Assembly: GCF_900167475.1 (NCBI RefSeq) | Contig: NZ_LT796768.1 | Span: 2,666,001 to 2,730,000, forward strand | Reading direction: 5' to 3' | DNA from: Aeromicrobium choanae | Lineage (GTDB): Bacteria; Actinomycetota; Actinomycetes; Propionibacteriales; Nocardioidaceae | Length of the DNA stretch: 64,000 bases | Part shown: positions 48,653 through 59,457 of the stretch, piece by piece | Layout of the letters: the number at the start of each line of letters is the position of its first letter | How positions within the stretch are numbered: the first letter of the stretch is position 1 | Notes under the pieces: model-generated | The model's database searches: none | The model's input: the letters and a program-made list of their open reading frames with translations, nothing else | What the model was told of the DNA's origin: nothing | Program-made: the position numbers and the translations under genes

Positions 48653-49099
48653 ATGGCACGCGACACGGCCCTGTTCGACCTCGACGGAACCCTGTGCGAC
48701 ACGTCGTCCATCGACCACCTCGTGACCGGTGACGACCCCGACTACCGGGCCTTCCACGCGGCCTCAGCCGGATGCCCGCCGCGCACCGACGTCCTCGCGG
48801 CGCTCGAGGACGCGCGGAGCCGTGGGCTCGCGATCGCGCTGTGGACCGGACGCGAGTTCGTCTGGCGCGATCTGACCCTCGACTGGCTCGTCCTCCACGG
48901 CATCGCCCACGACGGGCTCTACATGCGCTGGGCGGCCGACTACCGGCCCGCCACCGTCGTCAAGACCGCACTGCTGGGCGACATCGAGGACGACGGGCTG
49001 CGCATCGTGGAGGCCTGGGAGGACGACGCTGCCGTCGTCACGCTGCTGCGCGACGCGGGCGTGCCGACGGTCCACGAGGTCGGGGGAGCGGCCTCCTGA
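48653..49099 (+). CDS. HAD-superfamily hydrolase, PNKP-phosphatase-like
   Basis: A 148-residue compact HAD protein. Motif I is FDLDGTLCDT (nucleophile D9, acid/base D11), a LWTGRE segment follows as motif II, and DIEDD/AWEDDAAVV carries the acidic motif IV. The short length without a cap, and the D-G-T-L followed by a D-H spacing and RAFHAASAGCPP, recall the phosphatase domain of polynucleotide kinase/phosphatases. The substrate is unknown. It starts 29 bases after tRNA-Met with a GGTGGAG ribosome site. Confidence 0.78.
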   Translation: MARDTALFDLDGTLCDTSSIDHLVTGDDPDYRAFHAASAGCPPRTDVLAALEDARSRGLAIALWTGREFVWRDLTLDWLVLHGIAHDGLYMRWAADYRPATVVKTALLGDIEDDGLRIVEAWEDDAAVVTLLRDAGVPTVHEVGGAAS

Positions 49100-49202
49100 G
49101 CGCGATTCGGCAGCCAGTCCTTGTCGCGGACCCCTGCATGGGCCACAATGGAGCCAGGTATCACCCGAGATCGCTGGGGAAGGCGCACCTAGGGAGGTAC
49201 CG

Positions 49203-49730
49203 ATGAACACGGTGAATACGGTCCGATCCGGCACCCCACTGACGCGGGGTGTCCTTTTCGTGCACTCTTCGCCCTCGGCGTTGTGCGCCCACATCGAGTG
49301 GGCGGCCGCCGGCGTGCTGGGCGGCAAGGTCGATCTGACCTGGACGCCCCAGTCAGCCGAGCCCGGAACCCACCGCGCCGAGCTCTCGTGGCAGGCGCCC
49401 GCCGGCACCGCCGCGTCCCTCGCCTCCGTGCTGCGCGGCTGGGACCTCCTGCGCTTCGAGATCACCGAGGAGCCCACCGCCACGAGCGAGGGCGCCCGCT
49501 ACTCGTTCACGCCGAGGCTCGGCATCTTCCACGCCATGACCGGGCTGCACGGCGACGTGCTGATCCCCGAGGACCGGATCAAGGCGTTCCGGGTCAAGGC
49601 CGCCCAGGGCGACATCTCGATGGACGAGGCGCTCGACGGGTTGCTGGGCGTCAAGTGGGACGCCGAGCTCGAGCCGTTCCGTCAGGCCGGCGAAGGTGCG
49701 CCGGTCCGCTGGCTGCACCAGGTGATCTGA
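49203..49730 (+). CDS. DUF3145 family protein
   Basis: A 175-residue actinobacteria-specific protein of unknown function. The RGVLFVHSSPSALCAHIEWA opening, the RAELSWQAPAGTAASLAS segment, LRFEITEEPTA and SFTPRLGIFHAMTGLHGDVLIPEDR are all features of DUF3145. It has no signal peptide or membrane helix, so it is cytoplasmic. AGGGAGG seven bases upstream sets the ATG. It is monocistronic and converges on the gene at 49738 with a 7-base gap. Confidence 0.92.
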   Translation: MNTVNTVRSGTPLTRGVLFVHSSPSALCAHIEWAAAGVLGGKVDLTWTPQSAEPGTHRAELSWQAPAGTAASLASVLRGWDLLRFEITEEPTATSEGARYSFTPRLGIFHAMTGLHGDVLIPEDRIKAFRVKAAQGDISMDEALDGLLGVKWDAELEPFRQAGEGAPVRWLHQVI

Positions 49731-49737
49731 GGCCCGC

Positions 49738-50250
49738 TCAGCCGATCGTCACGGTGATGTCGGGCGTGGAGTCGCCGGACGCCTTGTCGGTGACCCGGAA
49801 CTTCCTCTCGCCCGTGCGCGACGTGTAGATCTTCGTCTCGAACCGGCCGCCGTCGCCTGCCGCGACGGTGACGGGGAAGTCGTCCCAGGGGCCGTCGCCG
49901 TCCTTGACCTGGATCTGCAGCTGAGCGCCCTTGTCGGCGGTCGGCAGGACGCCCACGATGTCGAAGCGCTCGCCGGGGGCCGCACGGTTGCCGGGAACGG
50001 GCGTCAGCTTGGGCTTGGGGCCCTCGTCCTGCGCCTCGGGCTCCGGCGTGGGGGTCGGCGTGGGCGGGGGCGCCGTCGTCGGCTCACTGGTGGGTGCCGC
50101 GAGTGGCGGCAGGTCGGCCGACGTGACGCCGGTGGCGGTCAGGGCGCCCGCGGAGAAGAGTCCGATCCCGACGCCGAGCGCCACGCCGATGAGCGCGAGC
50201 CAGCCGAAGGCGCGCGCAGCCGGGTGGCGCAGGTCGGGTCGGGACGTCAC
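49738..50250 (-). CDS. Membrane-anchored extracytoplasmic protein, 170 aa
   Basis: A short cytoplasmic N-terminus (SRPDLRHPAARAF) precedes one transmembrane helix (about 16-38, WLALIGVALGVGIGLFSAGAL), then a Pro/Thr/Glu-rich spacer (about 50-75, TPTPTPEPE type) that probably spans the cell wall, and a beta-sandwich C-terminal domain (about 85-170) ending in PDITVTIG, resembling an immunoglobulin-like fold. Function is unknown. Minus-strand TAGACT (plus 50257-50262) lies six bases before the GTG. It is divergent from the alpha/beta hydrolase. Confidence 0.78.
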   Translation of the reverse strand: MTSRPDLRHPAARAFGWLALIGVALGVGIGLFSAGALTATGVTSADLPPLAAPTSEPTTAPPPTPTPTPEPEAQDEGPKPKLTPVPGNRAAPGERFDIVGVLPTADKGAQLQIQVKDGDGPWDDFPVTVAAGDGGRFETKIYTSRTGERKFRVTDKASGDSTPDITVTIG

Positions 50251-50262
50251 GCCTGAAGTCTA
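50251..50262 (-). promoter_or_regulatory. -10 element of a leaderless transcript (TAGACT)
   Basis: Minus-strand TAGACT (plus 50257-50262) ends six bases before the GTG at 50250. Confidence 0.55.
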
Positions 50263-50297
50263 CGGGGCTTCTACGAGAAACCGGCGACGCCCTGACC

Positions 50298-50309
50298 TAG
50301 GATGATCAG
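50298..50309 (+). promoter_or_regulatory. -10 element of a leaderless transcript (TAGGAT)
   Basis: TAGGAT at 50298-50303, six bases, then ATG 50310 of the alpha/beta hydrolase gene. Confidence 0.6.
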
Positions 50310-51281
50310 ATGGTGCTGCCCCCGGAGCGCGGAGCGGTGGACGACGTCGACTACGTCGTGGTCCACGGTTACCGCCGCGCCTACCGGATGCGCGGTACGG
50401 GCCCGCCGCTGCTCCTGCTGCACGGCATGGCGTGCGACTCCACCACGTGGTTCCCCGTGATGGACCAGCTGGCCGAGCACTTCACGGTCATCGCCCCCGA
50501 TCTGCTGGGCCACGGTGAGTCCGACAAGCCCAACGCCGACTACTCGCTGGGCGGCTTCGCGAACGGCATGCGCGACCTCCTGACGATCCTGGGCATCGAC
50601 AAGGTCACGGTGGCCGGACACAGCTTCGGTGGCGGTGTGGCCATGCAGTTCGCCTACCAGTTCCCCGAGCGCACCGAGCGCGTCGTGCTGGTCTCCAGCG
50701 GGGGACTGGGTCCTGAGGTCACGCCGCTCATCCGGGTCCTCACCCTGCCGGGAGTCGGCCTCGGGCTGCGCCTGGCCACGCTGAAGCCGTGGCGCGGTGT
50801 CGCCGCCGGCACGATGCGGGCGTTGTCCCACGTGCCCGCCGCCCGCGACCTGGACGAGGTCGCCGCGATCTACGAGCGTCTCGCCGACCCCGCCACCACG
50901 CTGGCGATCCGTCGCCTCACCCGCACGGTGCTGGACTGGGACGGCCAGTTCGTCACGATGGCCGACCGCGCCTACCTGACCCGCCTCATGCCGCTGCTCG
51001 TCGTGTGGGGGCGCAACGACCGCGTCATCCCCGTCGAGCACGCCCAGCGCCTGCCGCTGATGGAGAACTCGCACGTGCACGTGTTCGAGGACTCCGGGCA
51101 CTTCCCGCACAAGGACCACCCCGACGAGTTCGCGCGGGTCGTGATCGACTTCTGCCGGGTCCAGGCTCCGGCCCAGTACCACCGAGGCAAGTGGCGCGCG
51201 CTACTGCGGCGCGGCGATCAGGCCGGGTTGGCCAGCGTGTCGGTGTCGGACGGACGCGAGTCGCCCTCCGCCGTGAGCTGA
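50310..51281 (+). CDS. Alpha/beta hydrolase
   Basis: A 323-residue alpha/beta-fold hydrolase. The oxyanion HGM (39-41), nucleophile elbow GHSFGG with S105, the acid in VWGRNDRVIP and the histidine in DSGHFPHKDHP form a complete triad. A cap region lies between about 140 and 230. The LLGHGESDKPN loop places it near epoxide hydrolase/haloalkane dehalogenase-like esterases, but the substrate is not clear. The last 64 bases overlap the convergent PAP2-like gene, and the C-terminal tail after residue ~285 is polar and probably disordered. Confidence 0.9.
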   Translation: MVLPPERGAVDDVDYVVVHGYRRAYRMRGTGPPLLLLHGMACDSTTWFPVMDQLAEHFTVIAPDLLGHGESDKPNADYSLGGFANGMRDLLTILGIDKVTVAGHSFGGGVAMQFAYQFPERTERVVLVSSGGLGPEVTPLIRVLTLPGVGLGLRLATLKPWRGVAAGTMRALSHVPAARDLDEVAAIYERLADPATTLAIRRLTRTVLDWDGQFVTMADRAYLTRLMPLLVVWGRNDRVIPVEHAQRLPLMENSHVHVFEDSGHFPHKDHPDEFARVVIDFCRVQAPAQYHRGKWRALLRRGDQAGLASVSVSDGRESPSAVS

Positions 51282-52303
51282 AGCTTGTGGTGCCGTTGGT
51301 GCCAGAACCCGTTGCCCGTCGCCCAGCCCGCCAGGGCCACCGAGATCCAGCCGATGAACGCCCCGGCGACGTCGTCGGCGATGAAGTGCCAGCCGAAGTA
51401 GATCGTGGCGATGACCGTCAGCACGAAGTAGATCCACGCCGTGATCTGCAGGTAGCGCGGCTGGTCGGTGCGCTGGAAGAACAGCACGGCCGTCAGGGTC
51501 ACCGAGACGTGCAGCGAGGCGAACGCGCCGATGCCCCAGATGGGGGCCTGCGTGGGGTTCTCGTAGTTCTGTGCCGCATTGACGAAGAGCGAGTACTGCA
51601 GCTGGGTGACGCCCGTGGTGGGCAGGTCGTCGAAGAGGGTGGCGGCGGAGTACGCCGGGCCGAGCGAGGGGAAGACGTAGTACGCCGCCGCGCCGAGCAC
51701 CCAGTTCAGCGAGAGGGCGGTGGCGTACCAGGCGCCGAGCGAGAAGTCCTTGTTGAGCACCAGGAACGCCGCGAGCGTGACCGGGATCAGCGGCAGGTAG
51801 CTGACGTAGACCGTGGCGAGGACCTGGGCCGCGAAGCCGGTTCCCAGCACGCTGTGCAGGATGTCCGCCGGGTGGTTGCCGAACATCAGCCAGTAGTCCC
51901 AGCGCGAGAGCATCGTGTCGAAGTTGACGCCCTCGCGCACGGTGGGCAGGAAGCCCTTGATGTTCCGGTAGCTGACGTAACAGACGTAGAACGTCAGCAG
52001 GCCCGTGGCGATGTGGAACACGCGGCTCCACGACCACTCGTCGCGGATGATGTCCTTCACCCCACGCCCGAAGTGGCGCACGCCCGCGCGCCGCAGCGCC
52101 ATCGGCACGATGCCGAGGGCGAAGAACGCCAGGCCCATGACGGGCAGGCGCACGTACGCCGGGCCGAGGAAGCCCTCGGGGTCCTTCAGGGCGATGCCCA
52201 GACGGGCCGACATGACGATCGCCGTGATGCCGATGGCGGCCGCCAGGGCGACGCCGAAGGTGTACGGCCACGCGCGCAGCACGCCCCACCATCGTCCGAA
52301 CAT
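51218..52303 (-). CDS. PAP2-superfamily membrane enzyme (inositol phosphotransferase-like)
   Basis: A 361-residue integral membrane protein with about eight or nine helices. The PAP2-type catalytic motifs are FPSLGPAY (about 214-221), the SLHV motif in GAFASLHVSVTL with its catalytic histidine, and GWHFIADDVAGA with the third motif histidine and aspartate. This pattern matches the Aur1/Ipt1-like PAP2_3 group, which transfers phospho-head groups, and in actinobacteria may work on inositol or arabinogalactan lipids. The last ~30 residues are hydrophilic and encoded in the 64 bases shared with the alpha/beta hydrolase gene. Minus-strand TAGACT lies seven bases before the ATG. Confidence 0.85.
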   Translation of the reverse strand: MFGRWWGVLRAWPYTFGVALAAAIGITAIVMSARLGIALKDPEGFLGPAYVRLPVMGLAFFALGIVPMALRRAGVRHFGRGVKDIIRDEWSWSRVFHIATGLLTFYVCYVSYRNIKGFLPTVREGVNFDTMLSRWDYWLMFGNHPADILHSVLGTGFAAQVLATVYVSYLPLIPVTLAAFLVLNKDFSLGAWYATALSLNWVLGAAAYYVFPSLGPAYSAATLFDDLPTTGVTQLQYSLFVNAAQNYENPTQAPIWGIGAFASLHVSVTLTAVLFFQRTDQPRYLQITAWIYFVLTVIATIYFGWHFIADDVAGAFIGWISVALAGWATGNGFWHQRHHKLQLTAEGDSRPSDTDTLANPA

Positions 52304-52316
52304 GCGGATCAGTCTA
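52304..52316 (-). promoter_or_regulatory. -10 element of a leaderless transcript (TAGACT)
   Basis: Minus-strand TAGACT (plus 52311-52316) ends seven bases before the ATG at 52303. Confidence 0.55.
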
Positions 52317-52360
52317 CGGCGCGCTCGCTGAGAGCATCCTGAGGTGTCGGCCCGTCCGGG

Positions 52361-55120
52361 TCAGGCGGGGCTGCCCTCCTGCTTCACCCCTGCAACGGCG
52401 GTGGGATCGTCGATCCGCAGCGAGTCGAACGCCTCCTGCGCGACCTTCGGGTCGATCCGACCCTCGCGTCCGAGCGAGGCCAGCACCGCCACCACGATCG
52501 ACTCGGCGTCGATCTGGAAGTACCGGCGCGCGCCCGCGCGGGTGTCGGCGAAGCCGAAGCCGTCGGCGCCCAGCGACATCCACGAGCCGGGGATCCAGCG
52601 CGAGATCTGGTCGGGGACCGCCCGCATGTAGTCGCTCACCGCGACGGTGGGTCCGCCCTCGCCGAGCTTCGTGGCGATCCACGGCGTGCGCGGCTCCTCG
52701 CCCAGGTGGTTGAAGTTCCAGCGCTCGGCCGACTCCGCGTCCCGCGCGAGCTCGTTCCACGACGTGACGGACCAGACCTCGGCGGCGACGCCGTACTGCT
52801 CGGCCAGGGTGGCCTGGGCCTGGAGCGCCCACGGCACCGAGACGCCGGAGGCGAGGATGCGAGCGGGCGCGTCGCCCTCGATCGGGGACGCGGCGTAGCG
52901 GTACGCGCCCTTGAGGATGCCCTCGACGTCGACGCCCTCGGGCTCGGCCGGCTGGTTGATCGGCTCGTTGTAGACCGTCAGGTAGTAGATGACGTCCTCG
53001 CCGAAGCCGCTCGCGGTGTTCTCGCCGTCGCCATACATCCGGCGCAGGCCGTCGCGCACGATGTGGGCGATCTCGAAGGCGTAGGCCGGGTCGTAGTGGA
53101 CCACTGCTGGGTTCGTGCGCGCGATCAGCGGCGAGTGGCCGTCGGCGTGCTGCAGACCCTCGCCGGTGAGCGTGGTGCGACCGGCGGTGGCGCCCACGAG
53201 GAACCCGCGGGACAGCTGGTCGGCCATGGCCCAGAACGAGTCACCGGTGCGCTGGAACCCGAACATCGAGTAGAAGAGGTAGACCGGGATCATCGGCTCG
53301 CCGTGCGTGGCGTAGGCGCTGCCCGCGGCGATCGCCGAGGCGGCGGCGCCGGCCTCGCTGATCCCCTCGTGCAGGAGCTGACCCTTCTCGCTCTCCTTGT
53401 AGGCCAGGAGGAGCTTGCGGTCGACCGACTCGTACGTCTGGCCGTGCGGGCTGTAGATCTTCGCCGACGGGAACATCGAGTCCATGCCGAACGTGCGGTA
53501 CTCGTCGGGCGCGATCGGCACGATGCGCTGGCCGATCTGCTTGTCCTTCATCAGCTCGCGCAGGAGCCGCACGAACGCCATGGTCGTGGCGATCTGCTGC
53601 TTGCCCGAGCCCTTGCGCAGGTCGGCGTAGGCGTCGTCCTGGGGCAGGTCGAGCGGCTTGGCGCGCACGATGCGCGAGGGCAGCGAGCCACCGAGCTCCT
53701 GGCGCCGCTCGAGCATGTAGCGGATGTCCTCGTGGTCGGCGCCGGGGTGGTAGTACGGCGCGCCCTCGGGGGAGTCGATCTGCTCGTCGGTGATCGGGAT
53801 GCGCAGGCGATCGCGGAACGTCTTGAGGTCCTCGTTCGTCAGCTTCTTCATCTGGTGCGTGGCGTTGCGCGCCATGAACGACTCGAGCAGCCAGCCCTTG
53901 ATCGTGTGCGCCAGGATCACGGTCGGCTGGCCCTGGTGCTTGGTGGCCGACTCGAACGCCGCGTAGACCTTGCGGTAGTCGTGGCCACCGCGCGGCAGCT
54001 TCTCGATGTCCTCGTCCGACAGGTGCTCGACGATCTTGGCGAGCTCGGGGTCGGGGCCGAAGAAGTGCTCGCGGTTGTAGGCACCCGTCTCGATCGAGAG
54101 GGTCTGGAACTCGCCGTCGGGCACGCGGTTCATCTGGTTGACCAGGGCGCCGGTGGTGTCGCGGGTGAGCAGGTCGTCCCACTCGCGCCCCCACACCACC
54201 TTGATGACGTTCCAGCCGGCGCCGAGGAAGAACGACTCCAGCTCCTGCATGACCTTGCCGTTGCCGCGGACCGGGCCGTCGAGCTGCTGGAGGTTGCAGT
54301 TGACGACGAACGTGAGGTTGTCGAGCTGCTCGCGCGCGGCCAGGCCGATGGCGCCGAGCGACTCGGGCTCGCCCATCTCGCCGTCGCCCAGGAACGTCCA
54401 GACGTGCTGGTCGCTGGTGTCCTTGATGCCGCGGTTCTGCAGGTAGCGGTTGAACCGCGCCTGGTAGATCGAGTTGATCGCCGCGAGGCCCATCGAGACC
54501 GTGGGGAACTCCCAGTAGTCGCTCATCAGCCGCGGGTGCGGGTAGGACGGCAGGCCCTTGCCCTCGCCCTGCGACTTCTCCTGGCGGAAGTTGTTGAGCG
54601 CCGACTCGTCGAACCGGCCCTCGAGGAACGAACGCGCGTAGATGCCCGGGGCCGCGTGGCCCTGGTAGTAGATCTGGTCGCCGCCGCCGGGGTGGTCCTT
54701 GCCCTTGAAGAAGTGGTTGAAGCCGACCTCGTAGAGGCTCGCCGCCGACTGGTACGTGGCGATGTGGCCGCCGACGCCGAGGCCGGGGCGGTTCGCGCGC
54801 GACACCATCACCGCGGCATTCCAGCGGATGTACGAGCGGATGCGCCGCTCGATGTCCTCGTCGCCGGGGAAGTCGGGCTCCCGCTCGGGCGGGATGGTGT
54901 TGATGTAGTCGGTGCTGCGCAGCGCGGGCATGCCGACGGCTCGCTCACGGGAGCGCTCAAGCATGCGCAGCATCACGTACCGCGCACGGTCGCGTCCGCG
55001 TTCGTCGACCATCTGGTCGAGCGAGCTGAGCCAGTCCCGCGTCTCGTCGGGATCGACGTCGGGCAGCTGCGTGGGCATGCCCCCGTGGATGATGGGGCGG
55101 TCGGGGCCGGATGAGGCCAT
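52361..55120 (-). CDS. aceE: Pyruvate dehydrogenase E1 component, homodimeric (AceE)
   Basis: The thiamine-diphosphate decarboxylase of the pyruvate dehydrogenase complex, 919 residues, the homodimeric type used in actinobacteria. It has [21 protein letters not shown] near 117-137, the TPP-binding motif [10 protein letters not shown] followed about 25 residues later by [11 protein letters not shown], and the transketolase-like [16 protein letters not shown] region in the C-terminal half. Length matches E. coli AceE (887) with a few extensions. GGGAG precedes the ATG. It is divergent from the DUF3052 gene. The E2 and E3 genes are not in the window. Confidence 0.96.
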   Translation of the reverse strand: MASSGPDRPIIHGGMPTQLPDVDPDETRDWLSSLDQMVDERGRDRARYVMLRMLERSRERAVGMPALRSTDYINTIPPEREPDFPGDEDIERRIRSYIRWNAAVMVSRANRPGLGVGGHIATYQSAASLYEVGFNHFFKGKDHPGGGDQIYYQGHAAPGIYARSFLEGRFDESALNNFRQEKSQGEGKGLPSYPHPRLMSDYWEFPTVSMGLAAINSIYQARFNRYLQNRGIKDTSDQHVWTFLGDGEMGEPESLGAIGLAAREQLDNLTFVVNCNLQQLDGPVRGNGKVMQELESFFLGAGWNVIKVVWGREWDDLLTRDTTGALVNQMNRVPDGEFQTLSIETGAYNREHFFGPDPELAKIVEHLSDEDIEKLPRGGHDYRKVYAAFESATKHQGQPTVILAHTIKGWLLESFMARNATHQMKKLTNEDLKTFRDRLRIPITDEQIDSPEGAPYYHPGADHEDIRYMLERRQELGGSLPSRIVRAKPLDLPQDDAYADLRKGSGKQQIATTMAFVRLLRELMKDKQIGQRIVPIAPDEYRTFGMDSMFPSAKIYSPHGQTYESVDRKLLLAYKESEKGQLLHEGISEAGAAASAIAAGSAYATHGEPMIPVYLFYSMFGFQRTGDSFWAMADQLSRGFLVGATAGRTTLTGEGLQHADGHSPLIARTNPAVVHYDPAYAFEIAHIVRDGLRRMYGDGENTASGFGEDVIYYLTVYNEPINQPAEPEGVDVEGILKGAYRYAASPIEGDAPARILASGVSVPWALQAQATLAEQYGVAAEVWSVTSWNELARDAESAERWNFNHLGEEPRTPWIATKLGEGGPTVAVSDYMRAVPDQISRWIPGSWMSLGADGFGFADTRAGARRYFQIDAESIVVAVLASLGREGRIDPKVAQEAFDSLRIDDPTAVAGVKQEGSPA

Positions 55121-55176
55121 GGTGCACTCCCTGGGGTGTCGGGATGGACCCTTCCATCAAACCACCCGGAGTTCGC

Positions 55177-55182
55177 TAGTGT
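55177..55182 (+). promoter_or_regulatory. Candidate -10 (TAGTGT) of the DUF3052-peroxiredoxin operon
   Basis: TAGTGT in the 117-base divergent region between aceE and the DUF3052 gene, 55 bases before the GTG start, leaving room for a leader with AAGGAGG. No convincing -35 is visible. Confidence 0.35.
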
Positions 55183-55237
55183 GAGTCCGGCAAGCAACCG
55201 ATAGGCCTTACTGAGCAGTAGGGCAGAAGGAGGTGCG

Positions 55238-55624
55238 GTGGACGCGGGGAAGCTGGGCTTCGAACCTGACTCCGTCATCCAGGAGCTCGGCTGGGACGAG
55301 GACACCGACGAGGAATTGCGGTCGGCGATCGAGTCCCACACGGGCAGCGAACTGGTGGACGGTGATGTCGGCGAGGTCGTCGACGGCGTGATCCTGTGGT
55401 GGCGCGAGGACGACGGCGACCTGACGGACGCTCTCGTCGATGCGACGCAGGACGTCGCCGAGGGGGGATCCGTGTGGCTGCTGACCCCCAAGGTCGGCCG
55501 GGACGGTCACGTCTCCGGTGCTGACATCGGTGAGGCTGCCCCCATCGCGGGACTGTCGATCACCACCACCTCCGCGGTCGGTCCGAACTGGGTCGCCACC
55601 AAGCTCTCGACGCACAAGCGATGA
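55238..55624 (+). CDS. DUF3052 family protein
   Basis: A 128-residue cytoplasmic protein of the actinobacterial DUF3052 family, function unknown. The GFEPDSVIQELGWDEDTDEEL start, the VDGVILWWREDDGDL segment and the APIAGLSITTTSAVGPNWVATKL end are characteristic. An AAGGAGG lies six bases before the GTG. It is translationally coupled (ATGA) to the peroxiredoxin that follows, a pairing repeated in related genomes, and is divergent from aceE, which invites a link to redox control of pyruvate dehydrogenase (inference). Confidence 0.92.
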   Translation: MDAGKLGFEPDSVIQELGWDEDTDEELRSAIESHTGSELVDGDVGEVVDGVILWWREDDGDLTDALVDATQDVAEGGSVWLLTPKVGRDGHVSGADIGEAAPIAGLSITTTSAVGPNWVATKLSTHKR

Positions 55625-56085
55625 GCGCGCTCGTCGAGGTCGGCTCCGCCGCGCCGGACTTCACGCTCAAGAACCAGCACGGCGAGGACGTCTCGCTGTC
55701 GGGGCTGCGCGGCCGGAACGTGGTCGTGGTGTTCTACCCCTTCGCCTTCAGCGGCATCTGCACCGGCGAGCTGTGCGAGATCCGTGACAACCTGGCCGTC
55801 TTCAACGATGCCGACGCCGAGGTGCTGGCCATCTCGTGCGACCCGATGTTCGCCCTGCGCGCCTGGTCGGACCAGGACGGGTACGACTTCAGCCTGCTGA
55901 GCGACTTCTGGCCGCACGGCGCGGTGGCGAAGGCCTTCGGCATCTTCGAGGAGGGTCCCGGCGCCGCCGCGCGAGGCACCTACGTCATCGATCGCGAGGG
56001 CATCGTGCGCTGGAAGGTCGAGAACGGGCTGGGCCAGGCTCGGGATCTCTTTGCGTACCGTGAGGCACTTGCGTCACTCGACTGA
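55621..56085 (+). CDS. AhpE-type 1-Cys peroxiredoxin
   Basis: Reduces hydrogen peroxide and organic hydroperoxides. The 154-residue product has the thioredoxin-like fold with the peroxidatic cysteine C47 in FYPFAFSGICTGELCEIRDN (the PxxxTxxC arrangement with G in the AhpE form), the ISCDPMFALRAWSD segment and a GTYVIDREGIVRW strand. C52 is the only nearby candidate for a resolving cysteine; AhpE is usually 1-Cys and recycled by mycothiol/mycoredoxin. It overlaps the DUF3052 gene by ATGA. Confidence 0.92.
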   Translation: MSALVEVGSAAPDFTLKNQHGEDVSLSGLRGRNVVVVFYPFAFSGICTGELCEIRDNLAVFNDADAEVLAISCDPMFALRAWSDQDGYDFSLLSDFWPHGAVAKAFGIFEEGPGAAARGTYVIDREGIVRWKVENGLGQARDLFAYREALASLD

Positions 56086-56161
56086 GTTCTGAGCAAATTT
56101 TCAGGCCGTAACGCGAGGAAATCGCTCACGTCGGCCATGTGGATCTGGTTTGATAGGACTA

Positions 56162-56202
56162 CCGCGCCGCCGGGGACCCGAGACCCCGGCGGCGCGGCTT
56201 TT
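56162..56202 (+). terminator. Intrinsic terminator before tRNA-Val
   Basis: A perfect 14-bp stem (56162-56175 with 56184-56197), 8-base loop, then CTTTTC. It closes the DUF3052-peroxiredoxin transcript. The 76 bases before it carry a promoter-like TTTGATAGGACT, but I see no gene there. Confidence 0.85.
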
Positions 56203-56266
56203 CTGTGCGTGGGCCCGGTGAGGGGTCGTTGCGTTACCGTTCTCGTGCACTCGAAGCGTGCAGGCG

Positions 56267-56340
56267 GGGCGAATAGCTCAGTTGGTCAGAGCATCCGGTT
56301 TACACCCGGAAGGTCGGGGGTTCGAGCCCCTCTTCGCCCA
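56267..56340 (+). tRNA. tRNA-Val (TAC)
   Basis: Acceptor GGGCGAA (56267-56273) with TTCGCCC (56333-56339), D-arm GCTC/GAGC, anticodon stem TCCGG/CCGGA around loop TTTACAC with TAC at 56301-56303, T-arm GGGGG-TTCGAGC-CCCTC, discriminator A. CCA is not encoded. Confidence 0.97.
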
Positions 56341-56350
56341 CCAACGGTGG

Positions 56351-56363
56351 CAGTCTGAGTTCC
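56351..56363 (+). promoter_or_regulatory. -10-like element (CAGTCT) before VOC gene
   Basis: CAGTCT at 56351-56356 ends seven bases before ATG 56364, immediately downstream of tRNA-Val. One base off TANNNT, so weaker than the others. Confidence 0.4.
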
Positions 56364-56963
56364 ATGACGCCACCCCGAGTCATCGCGATGCTGCCGTGTG
56401 CCGACATCGATGAGATCACCGCGTTCTTCGACGCGCTGGGCTTCGCCGTGACCTATCGCCAGGTCCGGCCCAACCCGTACGTCGTGGTGGACGGGCACGG
56501 GTTCGAGCTGCACTACTACGGCATGGAGGGGCACCTCCCGGAGTCGTCCCACAGCACGTGCGGGGTCATCGTCGAGGACACCGGGCAGATCTTCGAGGCG
56601 TTCGCGGCAGGCCTCCGCGCGAAGTACGGGAAGCTGCCGGTCGCCGGCTTCCCTCGGATCACCCGGCCGCGGCCGCGCAAGAACGTGGGAGGCGTCACCG
56701 GCTTCAGTCTCATCGACCCCGCCGGGAACTGGATCCGGTTCTTCCGCGACCGCGCGGAGCCCGCCGCGCCGGGCAGTCCGCTGCACGAGAGCCTGCTGAA
56801 CGCGGTCGTGCTGGCCGACAGCAAGGGCGACGTGCCCCAGGCCGCCAAGATCCTCCGCGGGGCGATCGCGCGCGCCGAGGACGGCGACGACGCGATGGCG
56901 GAGGCCCGAGACTTCCTCGGCGAGCTGGAGGAGCGGCTCGCGGGGGAGGGCGATGCGACATGA
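56364..56963 (+). CDS. VOC (glyoxalase/bleomycin resistance) family protein
   Basis: The first ~120 residues are a single VOC module: AMLPCADIDEITAFFDALGF opening, FELHYYGMEG with metal-ligand-like residues, and SLIDPAGNWIRFFRD closing strand. The C-terminal ~70 residues (SPLHESLLNAVVLADSKGD onward) form a helical TPR-like tail not found in minimal VOC proteins. Bleomycin-binding or dioxygenase function is possible; the substrate is unknown. Its stop overlaps (ATGA) the original start of the broken TfoX-like gene. Confidence 0.85.
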   Translation: MTPPRVIAMLPCADIDEITAFFDALGFAVTYRQVRPNPYVVVDGHGFELHYYGMEGHLPESSHSTCGVIVEDTGQIFEAFAAGLRAKYGKLPVAGFPRITRPRPRKNVGGVTGFSLIDPAGNWIRFFRDRAEPAAPGSPLHESLLNAVVLADSKGDVPQAAKILRGAIARAEDGDDAMAEARDFLGELEERLAGEGDAT

Positions 56964-57285
56964 CCTCGGACACTCCTCAGGAGGCGCTGGCGCGGCGGGT
57001 CCGCCGCGTGCTCGCCGGTCGCGCGAGGTGTCCATGTTCGGCGGCCTGTCGTTCATGGTCGACGAGTCCCTGGCCGTCGCCGCGCGACGTGACGGCAGCC
57101 TCCTCGTACGTGTCGATCCCGCCGAACGGGACGAGGTCATGCATCGCCCCGGAGCGGGACTCGCGGCGATGAAGTCCGGGCGCGAGATGGGCGACGGGTG
57201 GCTTGCGGTCGCGCCGGACGCCCTGGTCGACGACGACGCCGTGGGGTCCTGGGTGGCCGTCGGCCTGGCCGCTCGTCCACAGTGA
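56960..57285 (+). pseudogene. TfoX/Sxy N-terminal domain gene with a frameshift
   Basis: ATG 56960 overlaps the VOC stop by ATGA and opens with TSDTPQEALARRVRRVLAGR, the expected TfoX N-terminal helix. The conserved body, REVSMFGGLSFMVDESL to LLVRVDPAERD and MGDGWLAV, lies in another frame and continues to the stop at 57283. The two parts meet near 57017-57030, so one base appears missing (or two added). Read as one frame from ATG 56953 the protein would lack the normal start. TfoX N-domain proteins (about 105-115 aa) are of uncertain function. Either a pseudogene or a sequence error; an internal start at GTG 57028 or ATG 57034 would give a shortened domain. Confidence 0.7.
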
Positions 57286-57320
57286 CGCGGCGAGATGGAG
57301 CGCTTGTCGGAGCCGCCTGA

Positions 57321-57332
57321 CACGATCGGGAC
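57321..57332 (+). promoter_or_regulatory. -10-like element (CACGAT) before the RecQ-like gene
   Basis: CACGAT at 57321-57326, six bases, then ATG 57333. Divergent from TANNNT at the first base, so a weak candidate. Confidence 0.3.
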
Positions 57333-59438
<2,106 letters not shown>

Positions 59439-59457
59439 CGCGGCGAGGTGTGCTGGC

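Noticed and set aside
56086..56161. A small RNA gene ahead of the 56162 terminator
   Set aside because: A promoter-like TTTGATAGGACT lies directly before the hairpin, but the transcript would be only the hairpin itself; termination of the peroxiredoxin mRNA is simpler.
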